Positions 1 to 7,437 of a stretch of 33,620 nt of DNA are shown here, one piece after another. This stretch comes from a virus. Numbering within the stretch: position 1 is the stretch's first letter; the number at the start of each line of letters is the position of its first letter. A program made the translations under genes and the position numbers. Under the pieces are notes generated by a model that did not search any database, had not been told where the DNA came from, and saw only the letters and a program-made list of their open reading frames with translations. Where the stretch lies: positions 1 to 33,620 of the IMG/VR virus record IMGVR_UViG_3300044715_000425, one strand, 5' to 3'.

Positions 1-160
1 CATGGACTCCGTAAGCGTCTGCAAATGCAGCGACAAGAGCGTCAACGATTGGCGTACCGTCAGGCATCGAACCGAGGACAGCAGCCGCATTGTCGACGAC
101 TGAACCGCCGACGCCTTGAGCGTCACACCCGCGAGTGATTGTGATTGTAATTTTGTCCAT
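1..160 (-). CDS. Hypothetical protein, 3' end outside window
   Basis: The reading frame opens with an ATG whose first base overlaps the TAA stop of the upstream tail fibre gene (TAATG), so the two are translationally coupled. It runs 53 codons without a stop to the window edge, so the C-terminus is missing. The visible part starts MDKITITITRG and then becomes Ala/Val/Asp rich. I do not recognise a family. The position directly after a tail fibre is where small fibre-associated or chaperone-like proteins are often found, but that is only context. Confidence 0.7.
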   Translation of the reverse strand, partial: MDKITITITRGCDAQGVGGSVVDNAAAVLGSMPDGTPIVDALVAAFADAYGVH

Positions 161-1383
161 TAGTTCGGCACCCTCAAAACTTTGAAACCTGTACCGCCCG
201 AATCAGACGCACCAATGGAAACACGCTGCAGCGTCCCTTTGTCGATATCCAACAGCAATAACGGTGTCTCCGCTGCCGTCGTATTGCCGTCGACCTGCAA
301 GCAGTCGCGAAGTGTTTGTAGAGTCGTGCCGCTGCTACCGGCAGACGTTGATGCCAATGCCACGACCGCCGGAGTCGCGTTTCCAGTGGAACGCCCTGCA
401 GCGACTGTAATCTTTCCGCCTGCGATGTTTGTTCCGCTTCCGCCTGTCCCAGCGAGCGTGTACGCCAGCGGTGATGCCAGGAGGTTTGTACCGAGGTATA
501 AGATCCGATTGCTGATGTCGAGCGATACTCGATGCGTCGATGATCCCGGTGCATAACTCGGAGCACCGCCCCCACCGATCAAGATCCAATTCGACCCACC
601 GTCAAACGCACACCCGGTAGTCATGTACTGATTTTGCTCAGCGCCACTTAGCTCCCAGCGTTTTCGCAGTCCTTCCGCTACGTAAATTGCGGACGTAGTT
701 GCACCAGTGCTACTGCGAAGCATACCGCAGAGGATATCACCAGCAGACGTGATCGCTGTCAGCACCGTGTTGCTGCTGTTTCGCGTCTCGATGAGATTTC
801 CGGACTGGCTTGCCGCACCTTTTACAAGGAGTGGAACGTCTGACGCGGCCTGTGACGTCACTGTCACGAGCGTTCCGGAACCTGCGTACACGACAGCCGT
901 CATGCCGCCAAACGCCCCGGCGTTGTTGTACTGCACCTGACCGCTGGAACCCGCTGGAGTTCCTCCGCTTGCCGCCGCATACTCCAGAGCCGTCGCCCCA
1001 GCATTTACTCGCAATACCTGCAATGCAGTTCCAAGTGCAGTTAATCCAGTGCCGCCTTTCGCAACAGTTACAGTGTCAGAAAGAGTCGACCCTGCTGCCG
1101 TCACAGTGATGTCCGCAGACCCGTTGAAACTCACTCCGTTGATATTGCGAGCAGTTTGCAGCACTGTTGCTGAGCCAGCATTGCCCGAGATTGTTGTCTG
1201 GTCGCCAGTGTTCGTGCCGCTCGATGTTCCTGAATGGGTGCCGCTGAATGTGCCGGATTGTGTCGCAAGAGTCCCAAGTCCTAACGCCGTCCGTGCCGCC
1301 GCAGCGTCTACAGCAGTCATGACTGACCTGCCGACCGTTGTCGTGTCGATTACCTGCGTTGCAATTACGGCTTCAACACCCAC
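160..1383 (-). CDS. Tail fibre-like protein
   Basis: A 407-residue protein of low-complexity Gly/Ser/Thr/Ala composition typical of trimeric phage fibres. Residues about 30-60 hold the fibre motif ARTALGLGTLATQSG followed by short FSGT/HSGT/SSGT/NTG repeats. Residues about 78-115 hold NGVSFNGSADITV and VAKGGTG, motifs common in tail fibre and collar proteins. The C-terminal half has mixed beta-rich sequence that may bind the receptor. The GTG start has a good Shine-Dalgarno (GAGAGGGG) about six bases upstream. It lies after the lysis and PAS genes, far from the main tail block, and likely mediates host adsorption. Trimerisation and receptor binding are inferred from the family style, not from a catalytic motif. 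Confidence 0.85.
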   Translation of the reverse strand: MGVEAVIATQVIDTTTVGRSVMTAVDAAAARTALGLGTLATQSGTFSGTHSGTSSGTNTGDQTTISGNAGSATVLQTARNINGVSFNGSADITVTAAGSTLSDTVTVAKGGTGLTALGTALQVLRVNAGATALEYAAASGGTPAGSSGQVQYNNAGAFGGMTAVVYAGSGTLVTVTSQAASDVPLLVKGAASQSGNLIETRNSSNTVLTAITSAGDILCGMLRSSTGATTSAIYVAEGLRKRWELSGAEQNQYMTTGCAFDGGSNWILIGGGGAPSYAPGSSTHRVSLDISNRILYLGTNLLASPLAYTLAGTGGSGTNIAGGKITVAAGRSTGNATPAVVALASTSAGSSGTTLQTLRDCLQVDGNTTAAETPLLLLDIDKGTLQRVSIGASDSGGTGFKVLRVPN

Positions 1384-1404
1384 GTATTACCCCTCTCTCA
1401 AATC

Positions 1405-1429
1405 AACAGCGGATCAACGATCCGCGTTT
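1405..1429 (-). repeat. Palindromic intergenic element (array family, distal copy)
   Basis: Between the PAS gene and the fibre gene the minus strand reads AAACGCGGA, seven bases, TCCGCTGTT. This is a clean copy of the inverted-repeat element that punctuates the 5.1-8.6 kb small-gene array. Here the inner stem GCGGATC/GATCCGC is perfect around a GTT loop. Confidence 0.7.
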
Positions 1430-1432
1430 GTT

Positions 1433-2092
1433 TCATTCCCGACCGCCAACCTGTTCCTGCATCGTCACCTTGACTGGCAGGTTCACAAGGCCCGTCCGTT
1501 GCAACAGTTCAACAACGTTATTCAGCCCAAAAATGGACAACGCCATTACGATAAATGCGGCCGCAATCTTCGGGTGTCGTTGCACCATTCGAATCGCCCC
1601 AAGCACAAATTTGTCCTCATCCGTCTGCGTCGTTATCGCCTTCAATTCGACCGTCATCGCTTCGATTCTCGCATCCAGTTTCTGAGTGTGCTCCATCGCC
1701 ATTGCGAAGGCCGTTGCTGTCCCGTTTTTTAGTGGCTCCCATGTGCAGAGACAACATTCAATTTCGCCCGATAGCGGGTATCTCATAACTGTTAACTGGC
1801 CCCACTCGGGCTTCGCGCCTTTGGGAATGTATTGCTTTTTAACCTGATACGTTGGGTTATACGCATCGAGGTTTCTTGACTCATCAATATCGGATTCAAG
1901 GTTCTTGTCCGGAACACTGATTGCCATCCATGTCAGCTTCCTGAGTTCCGTTAATGTGTATTGCGACCAGTCGCAGAAAGCAGCATTCGCCCAAAGTATT
2001 TGGCCGTCCAAAGTGCTTACGAGTTTCATCGCAGGGCAATGCTTAATCCACGTCCTCAGATGGTGCTCGTTTGCTGTTTCGTCGATCCACAT
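1433..2092 (-). CDS. Membrane-anchored PAS-domain protein
   Basis: A 219-residue protein. Residues about 15-120 read as a PAS sensor domain: LVSTLDGQILWANAAFCDWS is the classic dG-I-W-N-A-F opening, followed by LTELRKLTW and, at the end of the sheet, GEIECCLCTWEP. Residues about 128-160 are charged and helical (coiled-coil-like). One membrane helix lies at about 174-195, then a short tail. No kinase, cyclase or other output domain is present. The ATG at 2092 was chosen because GAGG lies just upstream; a TTG nine bases earlier is the alternative. It sits between membrane/lysis-type genes and the tail fibre. A sensor or host-interaction role is inference; the PAS call itself is fairly secure. 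Confidence 0.75.
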   Translation of the reverse strand: MWIDETANEHHLRTWIKHCPAMKLVSTLDGQILWANAAFCDWSQYTLTELRKLTWMAISVPDKNLESDIDESRNLDAYNPTYQVKKQYIPKGAKPEWGQLTVMRYPLSGEIECCLCTWEPLKNGTATAFAMAMEHTQKLDARIEAMTVELKAITTQTDEDKFVLGAIRMVQRHPKIAAAFIVMALSIFGLNNVVELLQRTGLVNLPVKVTMQEQVGGRE

Positions 2093-2110
2093 TCGCCTCA
2101 ATTCCTGTTG

Positions 2111-2401
2111 TCAGTCTTGTTGTTGCCAAATTCGTTTTCTGATCGCTGCGACAATCCACATGAGAAGTTCCGGAGCGATCTGCCAGAACAGCCACGCCAT
2201 AATTGGAGTTATCGCCCTTGCAATTTCCTCGTCTGTGTCCGTCGATTTGATCCGCTTTTTCTTTTCCAATCTCAACATCCGCCGACCATAAAAGTCGATT
2301 GTCTCACCCTCTTTGCTTACCGCTAAGTCCCCTGCCCATGATCCACATTTCGCGGCTCGCTCGTAGAGCAGGCTGGTCATGATTGTGTCATCGCGGCTCA
2401 T
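2111..2401 (-). CDS. Small membrane protein, unknown
   Basis: A 96-residue protein with a charged N-terminal two thirds, including RRMLRLEKKKRIK at about 40-52, and a hydrophobic C-terminal segment at about 65-88 (ITPIMAWLFWQ...LLMWIVAAI) that looks like one or two membrane passes. The ATG overlaps the upstream TGA by one base (TGATG). No family is recognised. Position near the lysis genes makes a holin-like or antiholin-like role possible but unproven. Confidence 0.65.
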   Translation of the reverse strand: MSRDDTIMTSLLYERAAKCGSWAGDLAVSKEGETIDFYGRRMLRLEKKKRIKSTDTDEEIARAITPIMAWLFWQIAPELLMWIVAAIRKRIWQQQD

Positions 2402-2673
2402 CAGTAATTGATCCTTACCTGACTCAACCTCAGATCCACCAAGGCATGATCCTCATAAGCTGTCACCCGCAACACATCCGGACTTATCGGCCCCGGAATA
2501 TCAACCTCAACCGTACCGTCTGTGATCGTCAGGATCGCCTGTTCGCCGTCATGCTTCAGTCTTAAATTGACTGTCTCTGAAAACTCAATTCGCTCGATGC
2601 GTCCACTGATAACCGCCTGAATTGCTTCGCGGATGTTTAAGTGCCTCAAGTCGATCGGCTTGATGAAGCTCAT
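2401..2673 (-). CDS. Hypothetical protein
   Basis: A 90-residue protein beginning MSFIKPIDLRHLN. The start at 2673 gives an ATGA overlap with the upstream gene's stop, which is the local pattern; a longer in-frame version would overlap far more. The sequence alternates short helices and strands (IERIEFSETVNLRLKHD, then AILTITDGTVEVDI), with no signal or membrane segment. Not recognised. It is co-transcribed with lysis-type genes and the PAS gene. Confidence 0.65.
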   Translation of the reverse strand: MSFIKPIDLRHLNIREAIQAVISGRIERIEFSETVNLRLKHDGEQAILTITDGTVEVDIPGPISPDVLRVTAYEDHALVDLRLSQVRINY

Positions 2674-3419
2674 CGAAACAGACCCCCGAACAGCCCACGC
2701 CGCTGCCGCGTGTTCGTTGGGCAGACTCCGCCAGGGCAATTCGATCCTCGATTGATCATCTGCACTGGCTTCGATTTCATCGCGACTGGCTTGCCATCAT
2801 GAATCGACGCATGAATGTCGGCCATCTCCTGGTGAGTCATGCCGTCCGTGTTGATGCCATGCTCACGCAGATGTGCTGATGTCTGAAGGATTGTCGGATT
2901 CCAATTGCCCTGCACATCCCATTTGAGACGAGTCCCGTCCGATGCAACGTGAGAAGAAGCCGCCGGCGTAGCGACTTGAGAGGAGTTGGGGGTGTTGTTC
3001 GCTGTTGCCGGCGGCTCACTAGACTGGATCACCTCCTGACCTTTGGGGGTTTCGGATTTGACCTGTAGTGCTTCGATGTTGGCCTGTATCGCGGCCAGTG
3101 CGGTTGTATTTGATTCGACGACCTTCAGAATCTCGTCTGATTTCGTCTCGACTGTTTTCGATGATGTCAGCAGTGCCGACAGTTCAGCAGCACGGGCTGC
3201 CACCTCCGGCGATGGCAGTTCTGTTGCTCCGCATCCGAGTGCAAACAACAGACAAAAGCCAGCCAGCATCAGATCGCGAATGGTCGATGGAATGCGACCG
3301 AGCGGCACGCCACGCCCAAACCACCTCGCGACGTTCATGCAATCCCACGCTGACACAGTCCACGTTGCCACGACTTCTACGCCGCCGTGATCTGGAGCGT
3401 CATCTCTGATTGTCTTCAT
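2670..3419 (-). CDS. Lipoprotein-like protein with fused N-terminal module
   Basis: A 249-residue frame. Residues 1-55 form a module related to the separate 53-residue protein at 5148-5309, sharing DC at about 26 and TxRDLMLAGF at 46-55. Next comes a hydrophobic stretch ending in LFALGC (Cys63), a possible lipobox. Residues about 70-125 are helical (ALAAIQANIEAL), and the C-terminus has KWDVQGNWNPTILQTSAHL and CPGGVCP. An internal ATG at 3269 would give a lipoprotein starting MLAGFCLLFALGC. The ATG at 3419 overlaps the upstream stop (TAATG). An outer-spanin or virion-release role is suggested only by position and the lipobox. Confidence 0.65.
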   Translation of the reverse strand: MKTIRDDAPDHGGVEVVATWTVSAWDCMNVARWFGRGVPLGRIPSTIRDLMLAGFCLLFALGCGATELPSPEVAARAAELSALLTSSKTVETKSDEILKVVESNTTALAAIQANIEALQVKSETPKGQEVIQSSEPPATANNTPNSSQVATPAASSHVASDGTRLKWDVQGNWNPTILQTSAHLREHGINTDGMTHQEMADIHASIHDGKPVAMKSKPVQMINRGSNCPGGVCPTNTRQRRGLFGGLFR

Positions 3420-4282
3420 TACGCCACTCCCTTGCTTGGACTGAAATATCCGCCACCGGACACGACGCGATTGTGGTAACGCTCAACTGGCTTGTCAGGC
3501 ATCAGTAAATAGCCGCCGAATGGCGCAAACTGATTGCGTTGATACGCTTCATAATTTGCCCGCGGCATCAACTTGTAGCCATTGCCGTGCGAGTTCCAAA
3601 CAACCAGATGCCATGTGCCCCGAAGCTCAACGGCAGCGATTATCTCGACAGCATGACCGCCGCCGCCAGTCGCGTTTCTGCTCCAGACGGAATACGATTC
3701 GACGCGGCTGAATGACGGAGCCCAGTACACGCCGATGTGTCCCGTTCCGCCTGCGGATAACGCGATCAGCATTTGGTCCCACGATGGCATTGGACCGTGC
3801 TCACTGACCCAAGATCCATCGATTGTCAGCCCTTTGGCTCGCTCTGCGAATCGACTGGCCTTGGTTTCGTATGTGCCGTACTTCCATTCTGATTCAAGAC
3901 ACAAGCCTGGCTTGACGCCAAGATCCGGAATGCCTTTCGTCAGCAGCTTCACGCCGCTTTGCATCGAAGTTCCTGCATCACGGCCAACATCATTGGGCGA
4001 CTGAACATACTCGCTGCCGTTGTATGCGTATGTATCCGAAAACTGAGACATTCGACCCGTGCAGTAGCGATGCCGTGCCTCTGTTCCGTTGGCCGTCGCA
4101 TTGCCCTGGCAGTCGTTTTGCGTCTGTCGCTGGTCCCGCATTTCCGCCAGTAAAATCTTTGACCACGCGCGAAGCCGATCTTCCCAGCCTGCATAATCTT
4201 CAGCCCGAGGAGCCGACACTTTTGCTGTCGTTTCCAGTTCTCTCCACTCGGCTTCTGTTGGTATCCGCAGAGCATGTGTCAT
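3419..4282 (-). CDS. Papain-fold cysteine peptidase-like protein (candidate endolysin)
   Basis: A 287-residue protein. The region QTQNDCQGNATANGTE (Cys58, with Gln 53/55 as oxyanion candidates) resembles the papain Q-C-G-A block. GGGGHAVEIIAAV (His210) and HLVVWNSHGNGYK (Asn230) match the papain His and Asn blocks, where NSWG is usual. Order and spacing fit a C1-like fold. No signal peptide is seen, which would fit release through a holin. It lies directly between a membrane protein and a lipoprotein-like protein in a lysis-type cassette, so cleavage of cell-wall peptide cross-links, or of host envelope protein, is a reasonable inference. The ATG overlaps the upstream stop as ATGA. Alternative: a virion-associated peptidase. 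Confidence 0.65.
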   Translation of the reverse strand: MTHALRIPTEAEWRELETTAKVSAPRAEDYAGWEDRLRAWSKILLAEMRDQRQTQNDCQGNATANGTEARHRYCTGRMSQFSDTYAYNGSEYVQSPNDVGRDAGTSMQSGVKLLTKGIPDLGVKPGLCLESEWKYGTYETKASRFAERAKGLTIDGSWVSEHGPMPSWDQMLIALSAGGTGHIGVYWAPSFSRVESYSVWSRNATGGGGHAVEIIAAVELRGTWHLVVWNSHGNGYKLMPRANYEAYQRNQFAPFGGYLLMPDKPVERYHNRVVSGGGYFSPSKGVA

Positions 4283-4740
4283 CGTGCGTACCTCTCAATA
4301 TGGGCGGCCTCTTTTTCCGCCGTCCATTGCTCGCCACCGAACGCTTTGGCCTCTTCGGTCAGCAGGACGATCCACGCCGCTTCAGCTTTTGGGATAAATC
4401 GCGACGACATCCACGCTGCTGACTCCGACTCGCTCTTGATTTCCCCGGCTCGGAGTGCTTTGGCTCGCTCTCCGGATAGGCTGCGGAATTCTGATTCCTG
4501 CGTGTCAAACACGGCAGAAACTGAGTCCGCAGGCACTGGCCCCGGTCCAACCTCAATGCCGCCGGCCGCATAAACGCCAGCCACAGCCCCGCAAACAATC
4601 AACGCGGCAGCCTTGGCCCCACTGACTAGCCAAGACCGCCACGCGATTGACTTCGGTGGCGCGACAGCGATGGCAGGGGCCTTCTTGGCCGCTGGCTTTC
4701 GCTTTGTTGGTGCCTTCTTTGCGGGGGCTTTTTTGGCCAT
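4279..4740 (-). CDS. Single-pass membrane protein with Lys/Ala/Pro-rich tail (spanin-like position)
   Basis: A 153-residue protein. Residues 1-30 are a basic AKKAP/TKRKPAAKK tail resembling histone H1-type repeats. Residues about 36-60 form one hydrophobic helix (WLVSGAKAAALIVCGAVAGVY). The remaining 90 residues are charged and helical. Basic N-terminus in, helix, periplasmic helical domain is the layout of an inner-membrane spanin, and the length is similar, but no spanin sequence motif is present. Start and upstream stop overlap as TAATG, coupling it to the holin-like gene. Confidence 0.65.
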   Translation of the reverse strand: MAKKAPAKKAPTKRKPAAKKAPAIAVAPPKSIAWRSWLVSGAKAAALIVCGAVAGVYAAGGIEVGPGPVPADSVSAVFDTQESEFRSLSGERAKALRAGEIKSESESAAWMSSRFIPKAEAAWIVLLTEEAKAFGGEQWTAEKEAAHIERYAR

Positions 4741-4946
4741 TACTCACCACCGATCGGCAGCACGGTAATGATTCGCAGGACGATGTTCAGCCCGCCAAGA
4801 GCAGCCACGAGGCCCGCAGCAATTGAAGGGTGATCTGTAACGATCTGCTGACCTCCAAGCACGGTCAGAGTCGCGGTCGCAGCGGTGATTGCGTTAATCC
4901 AAATTGTTTTGGATTGCCACCAAACCTTCTTAGTCTTTGCCGACAT
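4740..4946 (-). CDS. Holin-like small membrane protein
   Basis: A 68-residue protein starting MSAKTKKVWWQSKTIW, then two hydrophobic helices (about 15-33 and 40-62) and the ending NIVLRIITVLPI. The WQSKT(I/K)W opening and NIVLR-T-PI ending are common in small phage holin-like proteins. The start at 4946 has GGGGTGTCGAG just upstream; a start at 5003 would add 19 residues without a Shine-Dalgarno. It is the first gene after the promoter at 5037-5064 and heads the lysis-type cassette. Function is assigned by topology, family style and position. Confidence 0.7.
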   Translation of the reverse strand: MSAKTKKVWWQSKTIWINAITAATATLTVLGGQQIVTDHPSIAAGLVAALGGLNIVLRIITVLPIGGE

Positions 4947-5036
4947 CTCGACACCCCACGACGCGATTAGTCCGGCACATTTCTGAGGCCGGTCAGCAGT
5001 CATAGGATTAAATTCGAGATCACATGGGGTGCCGAC

Positions 5037-5064
5037 AGTCTACCAGGGTTTCAGTCGATGTCAA
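5037..5064 (-). promoter_or_regulatory. Predicted sigma70-like promoter for lysis cassette
   Basis: On the minus strand TTGACA (5064-5059) is separated by 16 bases from TAGACT (5042-5037). It lies in a gap of about 200 bp without genes (4947-5147) and points at the holin-like gene. The -35 is a perfect consensus; the -10 is moderate. Planctomycete promoter consensus may differ. Confidence 0.5.
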
Positions 5065-5072
5065 TGGCTTCG

Positions 5073-5101
5073 TGAGAATCGGAGTTCCGGACCTCTGCTG
5101 A
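5073..5101 (-). repeat. Palindromic array element, orphan copy
   Basis: The minus strand reads TCAGCAGAGGT, seven bases, TCCGATTCTCA. This is a full-length copy of the array element, with no gene between it and the previous copy at 5122-5150. It lies just upstream of the lysis promoter. Confidence 0.6.
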
Positions 5102-5121
5102 TTTGCGTCTCACGCCTTTAA

Positions 5122-5150
5122 AAAGTATCGCACAGTTATTCCGCTGCTCA
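5122..5150 (-). repeat. Palindromic array element after 53-residue gene
   Basis: It starts at the TGA of the upstream gene: TGAGCAGCGGA, seven bases, then a degenerate second arm TGCGATACTT. Confidence 0.55.
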
Positions 5151-5309
5151 AAACCCCGCCAGCATCAAATCGCGGACGGTATCCCAAAACAAAAACGTGG
5201 ACTTCGTTCCGTACTGCGAATAGAGCCATGCGGCCCACTCGCAATCGTGACCTGTCACCTGCTCCACGACGTATTTTTCATTCCAGCGAACGTGCATTTC
5301 TTCACTCAC
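5148..5309 (-). CDS. Small hypothetical protein (53 aa)
   Basis: GTG-initiated frame of 53 codons; an in-frame ATG at 5297 is an alternative start. The protein is rich in Trp and Tyr and ends DTVRDLMLAGF. Its last ten codons match residues 46-55 of the lipoprotein-like gene at 2670-3419, at 27 of 33 bases when the stop codon is included, so it is very likely a real gene and a paralogue of that N-terminal module. It follows the DNA methyltransferase with about 30 bases between. Function unknown. Confidence 0.6.
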   Translation of the reverse strand: MSEEMHVRWNEKYVVEQVTGHDCEWAAWLYSQYGTKSTFLFWDTVRDLMLAGF

Positions 5310-5313
5310 AAAA

Positions 5314-5342
5314 AGACGACCGGAGTACCAGACCGCTGCTCA
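5314..5342 (-). repeat. Palindromic array element after methyltransferase
   Basis: It begins at the methyltransferase TGA: TGAGCAGCGGT, seven bases, TCCGGTCGTCT. The first arm is nearly perfect and the second partly conserved. Confidence 0.6.
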
Positions 5343-6641
5343 TTGCAGGGCCAACGAACGCTGCTTGAACCGATCAGCAGCCAGTTTCAAATACTCCGGA
5401 TTCAACTCGCATCCAACGAAGTGACACCCGTTTTTCTTCGCGACTGCTGCCGTCGTCCCTGATCCCGTGAACGGATCGAGAACCACACAGGGAACCTGAG
5501 TTCCCGCTTCGCAGTTGCAACCAGCCTCCCAACCGATCGTCTTCGTTGTCGTGCAATGCCGTTGCGGATCTCGATTGCCGACGATAGTTCCGGAATGCCG
5601 CTCGTATGGTGAATCAGGATCATCTGACGCCCTGCCGATTTTCGTGTCATTGCCTGGACGTGTCGCCTTCCTGTCTTTCTCGATCTGACGACGCCAGGGC
5701 GTTCCACACTTCGAGCAGCAGCCACTTTCCGATGTTCCGGCCAGAATGCAGGGTTCGATCAGATCAGGCGGGAAGACGGCAAAGTGAGCGCCGCCGTATG
5801 GCTTCGTTGTCACGGTCCAAACTGACCGCTTGTTTCTCTTTTCCCACGGAACGTCGGCAACCTTCATCAATCCGGCTTTCGTTCGATGTTCTTCCGATTC
5901 GCTGGATTCGTACTCGTCAACGTATTTGTGCGACTTGTTTCCAGCCGTTCGAGGCTTTCCCTTTGGCCGCTTCGATTCGTCTCTCCCGTCCATGTCCCAC
6001 GCCCCCTGCGATCCGTAGGGACGCCGCTCATCGTTCGTAATGCTGCTCTCCTGAATCGCCTGATTATCAAAGAAATACCGTTCAGACTTCGTCAGGAGAA
6101 ACATGTACTCGTGTGATTTCGTGCAACGGTCCGTGACGCTCTCAGGCATAGGGTTCGGTTTGTGCCAGATAATGTCCTGCCGAAGATACCAGCCGTCTTC
6201 CTGAAGCGCGAAGGCGACCCGCCAGGGGATTCCAATCAGGTCTTTTGGCTTCAATGCTTTTACTCGAAGCCCGAACCCAGTTTCCAATTGTGGCCGCTCT
6301 GTCGTCTGTGCTCCTCGAGATAGCGACGATGACGGTCCTGCCCCGCCGTTGTAGGCATTGTACGAATCACCGAGATTCAGCCAGCACACGCCATCGTCGC
6401 GTAGAACCCGCTTGACCTCACGGAAGACTGCCACCATCTGAGCGACGAATTCAACCGGAGTCGCCTCGAGTCCGATCTGGCCATCACAACCGTAGTCACG
6501 CAGCCCGAAGTATGGCGGGGAAGTCACGCAGCAATGCACGCTCTGCTCCGGCAGTGTCTTCAGGATTTCGCGGCAGTCACCGAGATAGATTTTGACTCCG
6601 TCTCTGTTGAATGCTGGTTTTTGTGGGTCTGACAGAATCAC
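5340..6641 (-). CDS. DNA adenine/cytosine-N4 methyltransferase
   Basis: A 433-residue amino-methyltransferase. TSPPY (about 40-44) is the catalytic S/N-P-P-Y motif, and DPFTGSGTT (about 389-397) near the C-terminus is the SAM-binding FxGxG-type motif followed by GCELNPEYL. Catalytic motif before SAM motif is the beta-type order used by N4-cytosine and N6-adenine enzymes. A central insert and the CCSKCG/CNCEAG cysteines fit a DNA-contact or zinc region. No restriction partner is adjacent, so it looks like an orphan phage enzyme for protection or regulation. The GTG at 6641 was chosen because GGAG sits five bases upstream; ATG at 6671 is possible. Confidence 0.9.
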   Translation of the reverse strand: MILSDPQKPAFNRDGVKIYLGDCREILKTLPEQSVHCCVTSPPYFGLRDYGCDGQIGLEATPVEFVAQMVAVFREVKRVLRDDGVCWLNLGDSYNAYNGGAGPSSSLSRGAQTTERPQLETGFGLRVKALKPKDLIGIPWRVAFALQEDGWYLRQDIIWHKPNPMPESVTDRCTKSHEYMFLLTKSERYFFDNQAIQESSITNDERRPYGSQGAWDMDGRDESKRPKGKPRTAGNKSHKYVDEYESSESEEHRTKAGLMKVADVPWEKRNKRSVWTVTTKPYGGAHFAVFPPDLIEPCILAGTSESGCCSKCGTPWRRQIEKDRKATRPGNDTKIGRASDDPDSPYERHSGTIVGNRDPQRHCTTTKTIGWEAGCNCEAGTQVPCVVLDPFTGSGTTAAVAKKNGCHFVGCELNPEYLKLAADRFKQRSLALQ

Positions 6642-6670
6642 GATAACTCCAATGTTTTCAACGAATCCCA

Positions 6671-6698
6671 TGAGCAGAGGAACCACGAACCGCGTTTA
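6671..6698 (-). repeat. Palindromic array element before methyltransferase
   Basis: It starts at the TAA of the 65-residue gene: TAAACGCGGT, seven bases, TCCTCTGCTCA. Both arms are recognisable. Confidence 0.65.
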
Positions 6699-6893
6699 CT
6701 GATCGCGCAATCTTAGATGGTATTCAAGATACTCAATTCTTTCTGCCGCATCCTTCATGGTCTTAACCACGATCACAGGCACGGACTTCATCAAATCCCC
6801 CCGGTCTCTCAGCCTTTCGGTTAGGCTGAGTCCTTGGTATCTCGGAAGATCCGCAACGATTTGATTATGTCTGTTTTCATTCGTCGATACCAC
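6696..6893 (-). CDS. Small hypothetical protein
   Basis: 65 residues, polar and helical in the second half (MKDAAERIEYLEYHLRLRD). The GTG start has a strong GGAGG six bases upstream, good evidence that it is translated. No signal, membrane segment or known motif. It is one unit of the repeat-punctuated array. Confidence 0.65.
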   Translation of the reverse strand: MVSTNENRHNQIVADLPRYQGLSLTERLRDRGDLMKSVPVIVVKTMKDAAERIEYLEYHLRLRDQ

Positions 6894-6904
6894 AATGTAC
6901 CTCC

Positions 6905-6931
6905 AACAGCGGAACGCTCATCCGATAGTCA
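6905..6931 (-). repeat. Palindromic array element
   Basis: It starts at the TGA of the 71-residue gene: TGACTATCGGA, seven bases, TCCGCTGTT. The second arm is intact. The Shine-Dalgarno of the next gene follows directly. Confidence 0.6.
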
Positions 6932-7144
6932 TAGCGGCTTGAACTCCACCGCTGGTAAATCATCCGAACCAGACGGAACATGATCGACGTAATCAACTTC
7001 GATGCAATCTTCCTCCCAGTCCTTACCGACCGCCGACATCGCCACCGCCAGCCACTCCGAATTCATCCGAAGATGACCTTGCGGAACGTTCCGAATTATA
7101 ACTTGGCAGGTCTCCTGCTTTCGCAGAGTGATAATTGCGTCCAC
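6929..7144 (-). CDS. Small hypothetical protein
   Basis: 71 residues, acidic in the C-terminal half (DWEEDCIEVDYVDHVPSGSDD). GTG start with GAGGGGTGA about six bases upstream. Strand-rich N-terminus (CQVIIRNVPQG). Not recognised. Its stop forms the first arm of an array element. Confidence 0.6.
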   Translation of the reverse strand: MDAIITLRKQETCQVIIRNVPQGHLRMNSEWLAVAMSAVGKDWEEDCIEVDYVDHVPSGSDDLPAVEFKPL

Positions 7145-7179
7145 GTTTCACCCCTCGTGAGAAAACTCAATTCGAGTCA

Positions 7180-7206
7180 CAATCTGATCAGTGTGCTCCG
7201 CGTTTA
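7180..7206 (-). repeat. Palindromic array element, half copy
   Basis: It begins at the TAA of the 63-residue gene with a perfect first arm, TAAACGCGGA. After seven bases the second arm is degenerate (GATCAGATTG). Confidence 0.5.
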
Positions 7207-7395
7207 CTCATACCCCAAAAACACTTCGTTGTCCGGATCTGCGTGGTAGCTCGCTGCTGTATTCAGCCCTACATTGTCGTAAAACGCCCACGCACAATCA
7301 CGACGGATGAGCATGTCCCATGATTTGTCTGGTCTAATTTTGAAGCGAAACACGCTCAATCGTGACTTCGAAAACACTATGAAATCTTGCGGCAT
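7204..7395 (-). CDS. Small hypothetical protein
   Basis: 63 residues with a beta-rich, aromatic composition (FRFKIRPDKSWDML, CAWAFYDN). ATG start but only a weak Shine-Dalgarno. The main support is that it fits the regular stop-element-gene pattern of this block. No recognised family. Confidence 0.5.
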   Translation of the reverse strand: MPQDFIVFSKSRLSVFRFKIRPDKSWDMLIRRDCAWAFYDNVGLNTAASYHADPDNEVFLGYE

Positions 7396-7411
7396 AGTCT
7401 TAACTTTCAGG

Positions 7412-7437
7412 AACAGCGGAGTGCAGAACCTCGTTTA
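7412..7437 (-). repeat. Palindromic array element
   Basis: It starts at the TAA of the 70-residue gene: TAAACGAGGT, seven bases, TCCGCTGTT. Both arms are clear. Confidence 0.65.

Noticed and set aside
160-1383. Collagen-like fibre
   Set aside because: Gly is frequent, but there is no sustained Gly-X-Y repeat; the short SGT repeats are ordinary fibre low complexity.
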